From positions 4,960,001 to 5,024,000 of the forward strand of contig NC_010170.1 of NCBI RefSeq assembly GCF_000067205.1: a DNA stretch of 64,000 nt. Direction: 5' to 3'. Positions within the stretch are counted from its first letter, which is position 1; every line of letters starts with the position of its first letter. Under the pieces are notes generated by a model. The model did not search any database and had not been told where the DNA came from. It was given only the letters and a program-made list of their open reading frames with translations. Both the position numbers and the translations under genes were made by a program. Shown one piece after another: positions 1 to 8,023 of the stretch. Source of the stretch: Bordetella petrii (GTDB lineage Bacteria; Pseudomonadota; Gammaproteobacteria; Burkholderiales; Burkholderiaceae_B).

Positions 1-249
1 CTGTGCGAACGCCCGCACGAACCCTGGGACCTGGGCGTTTTCGAAAGCGTGGGGCTGGACCCGCGCCGCGCCCGCTACCTGCTGCTGAAGTCGCGCATGT
101 ACTGCCGCCCGGTGTTCGTGCCGATTTCGGCCGGTCTGGTGGAATGCGACAGCCCGGGCGCCACGACGTCAGACTACGGTGTCTTTCCGTATCGCAAGCG
201 CGCCCGGCCGCTGTATCCACTGGAAGCCGCCCAGTACGACGGCCACTAG
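1..249 (+). CDS. MlrC-type (M81 family) metallopeptidase, C-terminal end
   Basis: Only the last 82 codons lie in the window; the reading frame is open from base 1 to TAG at 247-249. The visible part (DPRRARYLLLKS, then SPGATTSDYGVFPYRKRARP) matches the C-terminal domain of M81/microcystinase-C-like proteins, where a KS-x(n)-F-x-P-I core is followed by a DxPG-type loop and an RP-x-x-P-L tail. The zinc-binding residues of this family sit in the N-terminal domain and are outside the window, so activity cannot be judged. It converges on trmL with only 18 bp between stop codons. The family call is from pattern recognition on a short fragment. Confidence 0.7.
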   Translation: MCERPHEPWDLGVFESVGLDPRRARYLLLKSRMYCRPVFVPISAGLVECDSPGATTSDYGVFPYRKRARPLYPLEAAQYDGH

Positions 250-267
250 CGCGCCGCGTCCGCTACA

Positions 268-738
268 TCACAGTCCGCCGGCGTAGCCGTGCTGGCGCCA
301 CGCCTCGAACACCGTGACGGCCACGGCGTTCGACAGGTTCAGGCTGCGCTGGCCGGCACGCATTGGCAGGCGCAGGCATTGCTGGGGGGCGAACAGCGCC
401 ATGTGCTCGTCGGACAAGCCGGCGGTTTCACGGCCGAACACGAATACGTCGTCCGGACCGAACGCCACCTCGGCCACGTTGCGCTGGGCGCGGGTGGTCA
501 GCGCATAAATGTGCGCAGGCGGCGCGCCGGTTGCCGCCAGCGCCTGTTCAAGGGTGTCGTGCACCTGCACCGGCTGCCATTCGTGATAGTCGAGCCCGGC
601 GCGGCGCAGGCGCGCATCATCCAGCTCGAAACCCAGCGGGCGCACAAGATGCAGCTGTGCGCCGGTATTGGCACACAGGCGGATGGCGTTGCCGGTATTG
701 GGCGGAATTTCGGGGCAGACGAGTACGACGTGGAACAT
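268..738 (-). CDS. trmL: tRNA (cytidine(34)-2'-O)-methyltransferase TrmL (SPOUT family)
   Basis: A 156-aa protein, the usual size for TrmL/YibK. It methylates the 2'-OH of the wobble nucleotide in certain leucine tRNAs, using SAM. All three SPOUT signatures are visible: PPNTGNAIRL near residues 12-21, FGRETAGL at 101-108, and RSLNLSNAVAV at 131-141, which forms the knotted SAM pocket. The frame stays open upstream, but the Arg/Pro-rich extension is not family-like, so ATG at 738 (MFHVVLVCPE) is taken as the start. It stands alone, converging with the MlrC fragment and diverging from the aldehyde dehydrogenase gene. Confidence 0.93.
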   Translation of the reverse strand: MFHVVLVCPEIPPNTGNAIRLCANTGAQLHLVRPLGFELDDARLRRAGLDYHEWQPVQVHDTLEQALAATGAPPAHIYALTTRAQRNVAEVAFGPDDVFVFGRETAGLSDEHMALFAPQQCLRLPMRAGQRSLNLSNAVAVTVFEAWRQHGYAGGL

Positions 739-947
739 GGTTTCATCCTGGCGCGCCGCTGGCCGCGGCGCGTGACGACCGCTATTGTGCCAGGGCGGCC
801 GGCGGGACTTACGCCGCCGCAAAGCCGTCCTTTCAGAAAAGCGAACCGCGATTGCCTGGCAATCGTACGCGCGGGCGGGGCCTTGCGCCACAATAGGCAG
901 TTCTACAGGCCTGCGCCTGCGCGGCAAAACCATAACGGAGGCATACC

Positions 948-2426
948 TTGAAGCGCTACCAGCTCTACATCGACGGCCAATACGTCGACCCGGCCTCGGG
1001 CGAGTGGTTCGAGTCCGATAATCCCTGCGACGGCAAGCCGTGGGCCAGCATCCCCAAGAGCAACGCCGAAGACGTAGACCGCGCCGTGCAGGCAGCCCAC
1101 CGCGCCGGCCGCGAAGGTCCGTGGGCCACGTATACGCCCAGCCAGCGCGGGCAATTGCTGCACCGCCTGGGCGACCTGATCGCCCGCGATGCCGAAGCGC
1201 TGGCCCGCACCGAAGTGCGCGACAACGGCAAGCTGTACGCGGAAATGGCGGGCCAGCTCAAGTACATGCCGCAATGGTTCTATTACTACGGCGGCCTGGC
1301 CGACAAGATCGAAGGCACCGTTCCGCCCATCGACAAGCCCGGCCACTTCGGCTACACGCGCCGCGAGCCGCTGGGCGTGGTGGCCGCCATTACCCCCTGG
1401 AATTCGCCGCTGCTGCTCACTGCCTGGAAAATCGCGCCGGCGCTGGCCGCCGGCTGCACGCTGGTGCTCAAGCCGTCCGAATTCACCTCGGCCTCTACCC
1501 TGGAATTCGTCAAGCTGTTTGAAGAGGCCGGCTTCCCGCCGGGTGTGGTCAATGCCGTTACCGGTTTCGGCGCCGAGGTCGGCACGCCGCTGGTCACGCA
1601 CCCACTGGTGCGCAAAATCACGTTTACCGGCTCCGACGCCACCGGCCGGCTCATCAACGAACAGGCCTCGCGCGATTTCAAGCACGTCAGCCTGGAACTG
1701 GGCGGCAAGTCGCCCAACATCGTGTTCGATGACGCCAACCTGGACGACGCCGTCAACGGCGCGGTGTCCGGCATTTTTGCCGCCACCGGCCAAACCTGCA
1801 TCGCCGGGTCGCGCCTGCTGCTGCAAGACAGCATCTATGACGCCTTCGTCGAAAAATTGCTGGCGCTGGCGCGCACCGCCAAGATGGGCGACCCGATGCA
1901 GGCCGACACGCAGGTGGGCCCCATTACCACGCCGCCGCAGTACCGCAAGGTGCTCGAATACATCGACATCGCCCGCAACGAAGGCGCGCGCCTGCTGCTG
2001 GGCGGCGCCCCCATGCGCGAGGGTCCCTGGAAAGACGGCCGCTTCATCCAGCCGACCATCTTCGGCGACGTCGACAACGCCATGCGCATCGCCCAGGAAG
2101 AAGTCTTCGGGCCAGTGCTGTCCATCATCCGCTTCAAAGACGAAGACGAAGCCGTCAGGCTGGGCAACGACGTGCGCTTCGGCCTGGGCGCGGGTGTCTG
2201 GACGCGCGACATCGGCCGCGCGCTGCGCATGGCCGACCGCATCCAGTCGGGCACGGTGTGGGTCAACACGTATCGCCTGGTCAGTTACCTGATGCCGTTC
2301 GGCGGCTACAAAGATTCGGGCCTGGGCCGCGAAAGCGGCATCGACGCCATGCGCGAATACCAGCAGGTGAAAAGCGTGGTCATCAATGCCGGCGCACCGG
2401 TGGGCAATCCGTTCGTGATGCGATAG
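948..2426 (+). CDS. aldehyde dehydrogenase (NAD(P)+-dependent, ALDH superfamily)
   Basis: A 492-aa soluble ALDH that oxidises an aldehyde to the acid. The TTG start at 948 is supported by a GGAG ribosome-binding site at 937-940; no in-frame ATG gives a family-like N-terminus. Visible hallmarks are TPWN at 149-152, FTGSDATG at 226-233 (cofactor loop), the general base Glu250 in LELGGK, and the nucleophile Cys284 in GQTCIAGS. The C-terminal FGGYKDSGLGRE motif is also present. Substrate is not evident; the nearest relatives by pattern are broad-specificity or aromatic/betaine-type ALDHs. It is transcribed alone and followed 28 bp downstream by a REP-like hairpin. Confidence 0.92.
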   Translation: MKRYQLYIDGQYVDPASGEWFESDNPCDGKPWASIPKSNAEDVDRAVQAAHRAGREGPWATYTPSQRGQLLHRLGDLIARDAEALARTEVRDNGKLYAEMAGQLKYMPQWFYYYGGLADKIEGTVPPIDKPGHFGYTRREPLGVVAAITPWNSPLLLTAWKIAPALAAGCTLVLKPSEFTSASTLEFVKLFEEAGFPPGVVNAVTGFGAEVGTPLVTHPLVRKITFTGSDATGRLINEQASRDFKHVSLELGGKSPNIVFDDANLDDAVNGAVSGIFAATGQTCIAGSRLLLQDSIYDAFVEKLLALARTAKMGDPMQADTQVGPITTPPQYRKVLEYIDIARNEGARLLLGGAPMREGPWKDGRFIQPTIFGDVDNAMRIAQEEVFGPVLSIIRFKDEDEAVRLGNDVRFGLGAGVWTRDIGRALRMADRIQSGTVWVNTYRLVSYLMPFGGYKDSGLGRESGIDAMREYQQVKSVVINAGAPVGNPFVMR

Positions 2427-2453
2427 TCGTAGCGGCGGCCTGGCCATCGCGGC

Positions 2454-2483
2454 GGTGTCAGGCACCTGCGGGAGCCTGATACC
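2454..2483. repeat. REP-like hairpin downstream of the aldehyde dehydrogenase gene
   Basis: GGTGTCAGGC and GCCTGATACC form a 10-bp stem with one G/T position around a CTGCGGG-containing loop. It is a diverged member of the GGTGTCtGAC family seen elsewhere in the window (4542, 38639-40461, 59802, 63941). It lies between two convergent genes (aldehyde dehydrogenase and comF) and may help end transcription or protect 3' ends; no T-tract follows. Confidence 0.7.
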
Positions 2484-2485
2484 TT

Positions 2486-2620
2486 TGTATGGGGCGTCTT
2501 GGTCATTACGCAGGCCGCCACGGGGGCGCCGTTCGCCTGACGTCTGTATGGGGCGTCTTGACTTGCGGGGTTTGTCGCCTGTGCAAGGCGTTTTAACTTG
2601 CGGGCCTGGCGCCTGTGCAA
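2486..2620. repeat. two short direct-repeat pairs in the comF 3' intergenic region
   Basis: TGTATGGGGCGTCTTG occurs exactly at 2486-2501 and 2545-2560, 59 bp apart. A second pair shares ACTTGCGGG and GCCTGTGCAA (2561-2586 and 2596-2620). Both pairs lie immediately 3' of the REP-like hairpin. No ORF or other function is apparent; this looks like local duplication of noncoding sequence. Confidence 0.7.
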
Positions 2621-2626
2621 CGGGCC

Positions 2627-3409
2627 TTATGTCGAGAATCGTTTGCCCGCCGGGGTGTCAGGCATCGGCGTGCGGGCCGCCACCAGCACGGTTACTTCCG
2701 TCGCGCCTGCCCGCAGCAGGGCGCGGGCGGCGGCGTCGACAGTGCTGCCGGTGGTCATCACGTCGTCCACCAGACCCACGATGCAGCCCGGCATAGGCCG
2801 GATGCAATGGAACAGGCCTTGCGCGCCCTGGCGCCGCGCCCGGCGGTTGCCCGCCGCCTGCCTGGGGCCTTCGCGCACGCGTTGCAAGACGCCGCGCCGC
2901 AGCGGCAGATGCAGTTGCGCGCCCAGGCTGGCCGCCAGCTCCGCGGCCGGGTTAAAGCCGCGCCGCCGCAGCGACGCCTGGCTGGATGGAATGGGCGTCA
3001 GCACCGTGGCCGGGTGCAGCGGCACGGCCTGCCGCGCCACGGCGTCGGCCAGCAGTTGCGCCAGCGTCGTGGCCAGCCCGTAGCGCCGTTCGCCCTTGTA
3101 ACGGCCGATCAGGCTGTCGTAAGGCGGCTCGTAATCGAAAGCCGCGATGGTCCGCGCAAAGGCCGGCGCGGCGGACCCGCAGTCGGGACAATGGCGGCCG
3201 GCCGGAGCTTGCAACCGCAGTGCGCAACGCGCGCAACGCGGGCTGCCGTCGCGCATGCGGTGCGCGATGTCGTGCGCGCACCCCGGACACAACCGCCCGC
3301 CCGCGGCGGTTTCGCCGCACAGCGGACAATCGGAGGGCAATCCCGCCAGCAGGCGGCGGGCGACCTGCCGCGGGAACAAAAGAAGCGAATGGGCAATAAT
3401 GGGCGACAT
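2627..3409 (-). CDS. comF: ComF family protein (phosphoribosyltransferase-like, competence-associated)
   Basis: A 260-aa cytoplasmic protein. The N-terminus has two zinc-finger-like Cys clusters (C28, C31, C41, C44 and C59, C62, C74, C77), and the C-terminal half is a type I phosphoribosyltransferase fold ending in the PRPP-binding signature VDDVMTTGST (214-223). ComF proteins are needed for uptake or processing of transforming DNA in naturally competent bacteria, and they are also common in non-competent ones. ATG at 3409 gives the expected start. It diverges from the BioC-like methyltransferase gene with very little room for promoters. Confidence 0.9.
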   Translation of the reverse strand: MSPIIAHSLLLFPRQVARRLLAGLPSDCPLCGETAAGGRLCPGCAHDIAHRMRDGSPRCARCALRLQAPAGRHCPDCGSAAPAFARTIAAFDYEPPYDSLIGRYKGERRYGLATTLAQLLADAVARQAVPLHPATVLTPIPSSQASLRRRGFNPAAELAASLGAQLHLPLRRGVLQRVREGPRQAAGNRRARRQGAQGLFHCIRPMPGCIVGLVDDVMTTGSTVDAAARALLRAGATEVTVLVAARTPMPDTPAGKRFST

Positions 3410-3485
3410 GGCGACCCGACCAGAAACCGGACCGCCGATATCTCATCACGCTTTTGCAGCGCTGCCTTCCGGCGGCGCGCCTTTC

Positions 3486-4415
3486 ATGTCACAGTCTTCA
3501 CCCGAATCCCCGCCCACCCTGCCCCTGGTGCCTGCGCACGTCATCCGGCAATTCGCGCGCCGCGGCGACTTGTCCGACGCGCAATTCCTGTATGGCGAGG
3601 TCGCCCGCCGCATGTTGGGCCGGCTGCAGTACATCCGCCTGCAACCAGCCGCCTTGCTGGACGCCGGCTGCGGCGCGGGCGACAACCTGCCGCTGCTGCG
3701 CGAGCGCTATCCCGACGCCGCGTACCTGGGCCTGGACGTCAGCGAAACGCTGCTGGCGCACGCCCGCCAGCGTCATGCCGTGAGCGGCGCGGCCCGCTGG
3801 CTGGGCAAGCTGGCAGGCCGGGCAGGCCGCGGCCCGCGCTTCGTGCGCGCCGACCTGGCCGACACCGGCCTGGCCGCCGAATCGCTGGATCTGGTGTGGT
3901 CCAACCTGGCGCTGCACTGGCACGCCGCCCCGCACGCGGTGCTGGCCGAATGGCGGCGCGTGCTCAAGGTGGGAGGGCTGGCAATGTTCTCGTGCCTGGG
4001 GCCGGGCACCCTGCGCGAATTGCGCCAGGCGCTTGACGACGCCGGCCTGCGCACCGCCACGCCCTCGTTCGTGGACATGCATGACTTTGGCGATCTGCTG
4101 GTGGACAGCGGCTTCGCGGACCCCGTAATGGACCAGGAAACCCTTACCCTGACGTACCGCAGCCCGCAGCGCCTGCTGGAAGACGTGCGCGCGCTGGGCG
4201 GCAACCCCGCCCGCGACCGCCGGCGCGGCCTGGCCGGACGCGGCTGGCGCGACCGCCTGTGCGCCGCGCTGGAGGCGCAGCGCGATGCCGATGGCGTGAT
4301 CCCGCTGACGATAGAAGTCGCCTATGGCCACGCATGGCGCGCGGCCTCGCGGCGCAGCGCGCCGGGCGAAACCCGGTTGTCCGTCAGCGCCATCGGCGGG
4401 CGGTCGGGGGGATGA
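3486..4415 (+). CDS. BioC-like SAM-dependent methyltransferase (putative malonyl-ACP O-methyltransferase)
   Basis: A 309-aa class I methyltransferase. Motif I is LLDAGCGAGDN near residue 55, followed by an acidic GLDVS strand and VWSNLALHWH; these and the later LGPGTLREL segment are typical of BioC, which caps malonyl-ACP at the start of biotin synthesis. The frame is open from 3147. ATG 3486 (MSQSSPESP) is preferred because ATG 3408 would overlap the divergent comF start. No other biotin genes are nearby, so an alternative methyl acceptor is possible. The C-terminus is Arg-rich and ends in an Ala/Ser-rich tail. Confidence 0.75.
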   Translation: MSQSSPESPPTLPLVPAHVIRQFARRGDLSDAQFLYGEVARRMLGRLQYIRLQPAALLDAGCGAGDNLPLLRERYPDAAYLGLDVSETLLAHARQRHAVSGAARWLGKLAGRAGRGPRFVRADLADTGLAAESLDLVWSNLALHWHAAPHAVLAEWRRVLKVGGLAMFSCLGPGTLRELRQALDDAGLRTATPSFVDMHDFGDLLVDSGFADPVMDQETLTLTYRSPQRLLEDVRALGGNPARDRRRGLAGRGWRDRLCAALEAQRDADGVIPLTIEVAYGHAWRAASRRSAPGETRLSVSAIGGRSGG

Positions 4416-4541
4416 AGGGGTGGGCACAGAGTGGCCAGGGGCCTGGCTTGTGCCTGGGTGTCGGACGCCGAAGCAGGCAGACTGCCCGGCCATCGGGGTG
4501 TCCGGCGTCCGGCGGACTCCTGGCTAGTCTATGCTCACGGC

Positions 4542-4572
4542 GGTGTCTGACACCCTGCGGGAGTCAGACACC
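4542..4572. repeat. REP-like hairpin between convergent genes
   Basis: GGTGTCTGACACC and GGAGTCAGACACC flank a CTGCG loop, giving a 13-bp stem with a single A/A mismatch. The arms and size match the terminal hairpins of the arrays at 38739, 40154 and 40431, where the loop is CTTCG instead. It sits between the convergent methyltransferase and ybdK genes and ends in the same ACACCTG edge that the IS110 element uses as target elsewhere in the window. Confidence 0.85.
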
Positions 4573-4652
4573 TGATGCGCCTGATGCGATGCGCTTGACG
4601 CACCTAACGCACCTGATGCGCCTGATGCGATGTGCTTGACGCGCCCGACGCG
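4571..4652. repeat. 41-bp tandem duplication
   Basis: Two adjacent 41-bp copies (4571-4611 and 4612-4652) each begin CCTGATGCGCCTGATGCGAT and continue with GCTTGACGC; they differ at a handful of positions near their ends. Each copy contains a smaller CCTGATGCG direct repeat. The block abuts the REP-like hairpin and fills most of the gap before the ybdK stop. It has no sign of coding. Confidence 0.75.
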
Positions 4653-4706
4653 CCTGGCGCATATCGACGGCTTGGCGCCTGCCATGCCGCGGGCGCGCGG
4701 CGGTTT

Positions 4707-5954
4707 TCAGTGCAGGCGATCGGGCCGCCAGCCGGGCGTGACGCCGGCTTCCGGTGTCGCCAGCGCCTGCACGCCGTGCACGGGTTCAGAGGTGGCGCGA
4801 ATCCGACGCCGCGGCACCTCGGCCGCCGCGCCCGCGGTTTCGCGTTCGCCGCGCCAGGCGTGAGTCATCGACTCGACCACCAGCGGCAGGTCGCGCAGCC
4901 GGTGGAACTGGCTGCGTAGCCAGCGGGCGTCGTTGCCGTTGCGAATCGATTCATCGCGCAGCGCGACCAGCATGTCGCCGGTGCCCAGCTCGTCGGCGAT
5001 AGGCATCAAGCGCTGGAACAGGGCGCGCAGATGGTCGATCAGGCGCAGGCGCTGGCCGTCGGGCGTAACGTAACTGCCCTGCAGGCCAAAACGGCACGCC
5101 TGGAAATGATTGCTGCGGTAAGCCAGCCACGCAGCAGGCGCCGGCTCGGGCTCCCGCGTCACCAGCACGGCCAGCGCTTGCGCAAAGGCGGCCAGCTGGC
5201 AGGCGCGCTCGACAGTCAGGGGCGTATCGCACACGCGGATTTCGACCGTGCCGAATTCGGGCTTGGGACGGATGTCCCAGTACAGGTCTTTGATGCTCTC
5301 GGCGAGGCCGCAGGCACGCAACTGCGCAATGTGCGCCTCGAACCGGTACCAGTCAGTAACGTCGGCCGGCAGGTGGCCGGCCAGCGGGAAGCTGCTGACC
5401 GCATTCAGGCGGCAGCACGAGAACAGCGTGTCCACGCCTTCGTAGTAGGGCGACGAGGCCGACAAGGCAATGAAATGCGGCACGTAGGGCGACAGGCCGC
5501 GCACCATGCGCACCGCCGCGTCCCCCGAAGGCACGCCCAGGTGGATGTGCTGGCCGAACACCGTGAACTGGCGAGCCAGGTAGCCGTACATCTCGGCCAG
5601 GTACTGGAACCTGGGCGAATCGGAAATAGCGCGTTCCTGCCAGCGCATGAAGGGGTGCGCCCCGCCCCCGGCCACAGAGACGCCGACCGCGTCGGCCGCG
5701 TCGCACAGGGCGTCGCGCATTTCGCGCATTTCGGCCAGCAGGCCCATGGGGTGCTCATGCACCGAGGAATTCAATTCGATCATCGACCGGGTGATCTCGG
5801 GTTTGACCCGGTCTGCAATGGGATGGTTGGCCATTTGGGCCAGCAGTTCGTCGGCGGCGGCAGCCAGGTCGAAGCTGCGCGGATTGATGAGTTGCAACTC
5901 AAGCTCGATGCCGAGCGTATTGGGGGCGGACGAAACGAACGGGATCTGTTCCAT
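4707..5954 (-). CDS. ybdK: YbdK-type carboxylate-amine ligase (glutamate-cysteine ligase family 2)
   Basis: A 415-aa member of GCS2. The N-terminal GIELELQLINP (15-25) is the conserved ATP/Mg-binding acidic strand, followed by ELNSSVHEHP, a Gly-rich GGGAHPF loop and HIHLGVPSGDAAV. Family members have weak gamma-glutamylcysteine ligase activity, but the physiological substrate is unknown. ATG 5954 is preceded by an AAGGAG ribosome-binding site. The C-terminal 30 or so residues are Arg-rich and less conserved. It is transcribed alone, with a 541-bp noncoding region upstream. Confidence 0.9.
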   Translation of the reverse strand: MEQIPFVSSAPNTLGIELELQLINPRSFDLAAAADELLAQMANHPIADRVKPEITRSMIELNSSVHEHPMGLLAEMREMRDALCDAADAVGVSVAGGGAHPFMRWQERAISDSPRFQYLAEMYGYLARQFTVFGQHIHLGVPSGDAAVRMVRGLSPYVPHFIALSASSPYYEGVDTLFSCCRLNAVSSFPLAGHLPADVTDWYRFEAHIAQLRACGLAESIKDLYWDIRPKPEFGTVEIRVCDTPLTVERACQLAAFAQALAVLVTREPEPAPAAWLAYRSNHFQACRFGLQGSYVTPDGQRLRLIDHLRALFQRLMPIADELGTGDMLVALRDESIRNGNDARWLRSQFHRLRDLPLVVESMTHAWRGERETAGAAAEVPRRRIRATSEPVHGVQALATPEAGVTPGWRPDRLH

Positions 5955-6230
5955 CTCCGACTCCTTCAGATATGTTGGTGGGAGTGCATCGTTCGGCCTT
6001 GAAGCCCGGTAGCTTCCCGGGGGGCTCTTGACGACGTCTTATGTCTGCATGATAGCCGCAACTTTATGTCTGGAAGATTCGAAATCGTGACAATTGTGGG
6101 CAACTTCAAGACGCATTGCGTTTTTGTCTGTGGCGACAATGTGAGTAAACGCTTACAGCTCAATAATGGCGCGGCTGCCAGGCCGATGCGCGCCGCAATC
6201 GCGCCAAAAATGAGGGCTTCGGGATGGGGC

Positions 6231-6256
6231 GGGATTACCCTATATAGGGTAATCCC
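6231..6256. promoter_or_regulatory. 26-bp perfect palindrome, candidate operator
   Basis: GGGATTACCC-TATATA-GGGTAATCCC is a perfect, uninterrupted palindrome. Its length, AT-rich centre and two identical 10-bp half-sites suit a dimeric DNA-binding protein, with the centre resembling a -10 element. It is about 280 bp upstream of ybdK and 240 bp past the trkH stop; no gene starts immediately next to it, so its target is unclear. It could also fold as a cruciform or hairpin. Confidence 0.5.
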
Positions 6257-6348
6257 TTATATTGTGAGGGCGTTGGTGGACCAAATTGTGACCGCGGCTG
6301 GCCGCCGCCAAAGGCCGGCCAGCGCAACAGCCCGCCCGAGTTCGACCA

Positions 6349-6414
6349 CTACTCGTTGCTCACGTACGAGTCCATGAATATCCGCCATGACAGGTGCATG
6401 ATCAGGATCGCCAT
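6349..6414 (-). CDS. possible 21-residue membrane mini-protein, weakly supported
   Basis: From ATG at 6414 the minus strand reads MAILIMHLSWRIFMDSYVSN and ends after one more residue (E). The frame is hydrophobic from further upstream (FGGLLLPLP precedes the Met) but has no earlier ATG before a stop. It lies about 80 bp past the trkH stop on the same strand, where small accessory subunits of transporters sometimes occur. No clear ribosome-binding site is placed well, so this may be chance. Confidence 0.2.
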   Translation of the reverse strand: MAILIMHLSWRIFMDSYVSNE

Positions 6415-6495
6415 CGGCAGCGGTAAAAGCAGCCCCCCGAAAATCTCGGTAGATCAGCGTACGCTTGGTAGCCGTGACGACAGCGCCGGCGCGGC

Positions 6496-7965
6496 CTATT
6501 TGCGCCAGAACATAGGCGTGAACAGCACCATAACGGTCAGCAGTTCAAGCCGGCCGATCAGCATTGCGAAGGTGCAGACCCAGGTCTGGAAATCGGTCAG
6601 CACGGCGAAATTGCCCATCGGCCCCACCGGTCCCAGCCCGGGGCCGGTGTTGTTGATGCTGGCGATGACCGCCGAGAAGGCCGTGACGGGTTCGAGCCCC
6701 GATACCAGCATCAGGCTGGTCAGCACGCCGATCGACAGGCCATACACGACCATGAACGCCAGCACCGAGGCCATGACGCGCTGGTCGACCAGGCGCCCCC
6801 CCATGCGAATGGGGCTGACCGCATGAGGGTGCAGCATGGTGACCAGTTCGTTGCGCGCCTGCTTGACCAGCAGCACCGCACGCACCATTTTGATGCCGCC
6901 GCCGGTAGAGCCCGCAGAGGTCACGAAGCCCGACAGCAACAGCATACTCAGTGGCGCCACCAGCGGCCAGGCGGCGTAGTCGACGTTGGCGTAACCCGTG
7001 GTCGTGGCCACGGAAATGGTATTGAACATGCCAAAGCGCAGGGCCTGCAACGGATCGGCGTAGACCCCGCGCAGGTACAGATAGCCGGAAATGACCAGCC
7101 CCGCCCCCAGCATGATGACCAGGTAGGGAATCGTCTGCGGGCACACCAGGTAGGCCCGCAGACGGCCCTGGCGCAGCGCGCTGAAGTGGGTGGCGAAGTT
7201 GATGCCGGCAAGCGTCATGAAGATCATGGCCACCACTTCGACCGACACCGAATTGAAATAGGCGAAGCCTTCGTCGCGCGTGGAAAACCCGCCCAGGCCC
7301 ATGGTGGTGGCCGTGTGGCACCAGGCGTCGAACCAGCTCAGGCCCACCCCGCGGTAGGCCACCAGGCACAGCAGCGACAGGCCGAAATACACCGCGTACA
7401 GGGCCTTGGCGGTGCTGGCGATGCGCGGCGTGAGGCGCTCGTCTTTCATGGGGCCGGGGGTTTCGGCGCGCACCACCTGATGACCGCCCACGCCCAGCAG
7501 CGGCAAGATGGCCACGGCCAGCACCAGGATGCCCAGGCCGCCTATCCAGACCAGGGTGGCGCGCCACAGGTTGATGGAAGCCGGCAACTGGTCGAGGTGG
7601 ACAAGTATGGTGGCCCCGGTGGTGGTAAGCCCCGACATGGCCTCGAAGTAGGCATCGGTGAACGACAGCGGAATGCCGGCCCGGTTGAAGTAGATGAGCA
7701 GCGGAATGGCCGCCAGCAGCGGCAGGCTGACCCACACCACCGACACCAGCAGGAAGCCGTCGCGCGCGTGCAGCTCGCAACGCCCCCGGCGGGTGGACAG
7801 CCACACGGCCGCGCCGCCGCCAAAGGCCAGCAGGAAACCGTCGAGGAAGGCGGTAAACCCGGCGTCGTCGCCCACATACGCCACCAGCAGCGGCAACAGC
7901 ATGGTGAGCGCGAAGACGACCATGGTCAGGCCGGCCACGTAAAAGGTCGCCAGCAACCGCCTCAT
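6496..7965 (-). CDS. trkH: TrkH potassium uptake channel subunit
   Basis: A 489-aa integral membrane protein of the Trk/Ktr/HKT superfamily. It conducts K+ across the inner membrane under control of the cytosolic TrkA ring. Repeated M-P-M units with filter-like loops are visible: SGLTTTGATI, TTMGLGGFST, SVATTTGYANVDY and NNTGPGLGPVGP. Each contributes a TxGx segment to the pore. Hydrophobic spans run through the whole length and the tail ends FTPMFWRK. It is the last gene of the rsmB-DUF4390-ntrY-ntrX-trkA-trkH block, 58 bp after trkA. Confidence 0.95.
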   Translation of the reverse strand: MRRLLATFYVAGLTMVVFALTMLLPLLVAYVGDDAGFTAFLDGFLLAFGGGAAVWLSTRRGRCELHARDGFLLVSVVWVSLPLLAAIPLLIYFNRAGIPLSFTDAYFEAMSGLTTTGATILVHLDQLPASINLWRATLVWIGGLGILVLAVAILPLLGVGGHQVVRAETPGPMKDERLTPRIASTAKALYAVYFGLSLLCLVAYRGVGLSWFDAWCHTATTMGLGGFSTRDEGFAYFNSVSVEVVAMIFMTLAGINFATHFSALRQGRLRAYLVCPQTIPYLVIMLGAGLVISGYLYLRGVYADPLQALRFGMFNTISVATTTGYANVDYAAWPLVAPLSMLLLSGFVTSAGSTGGGIKMVRAVLLVKQARNELVTMLHPHAVSPIRMGGRLVDQRVMASVLAFMVVYGLSIGVLTSLMLVSGLEPVTAFSAVIASINNTGPGLGPVGPMGNFAVLTDFQTWVCTFAMLIGRLELLTVMVLFTPMFWRK

Positions 7966-8023
7966 GCGTTTCGCTCAGCTTGGTTGGCCGTCTGGCGCAT
8001 GGTGGATGGACCCGTCTGCAAAT

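Larger units (their letters stand above)
5955..6495. other. 541-bp region without a convincing gene, upstream of ybdK and downstream of trkH
   Basis: The stretch is more AT-rich than its surroundings in the middle (about 6040-6280), consistent with promoters for ybdK on the minus strand. It holds a TTATGTCTG direct repeat (6039-6047 and 6064-6072), a GTAA-ACGC-TTAC inverted repeat near 6142, and a 26-bp perfect palindrome at 6231-6256. Open frames here (for example plus strand 6066-6377) have low-complexity Ser/Thr/Arg content and no family resemblance. A 21-residue hydrophobic minus-strand frame at 6349-6414 is listed separately. Confidence 0.6.

Noticed and set aside
6066..6377. 103-codon plus-strand ORF in the ybdK upstream region
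   Set aside because: It spans the 26-bp palindrome, has no plausible ribosome-binding site and ends in low-complexity Ser/Thr/Arg sequence.
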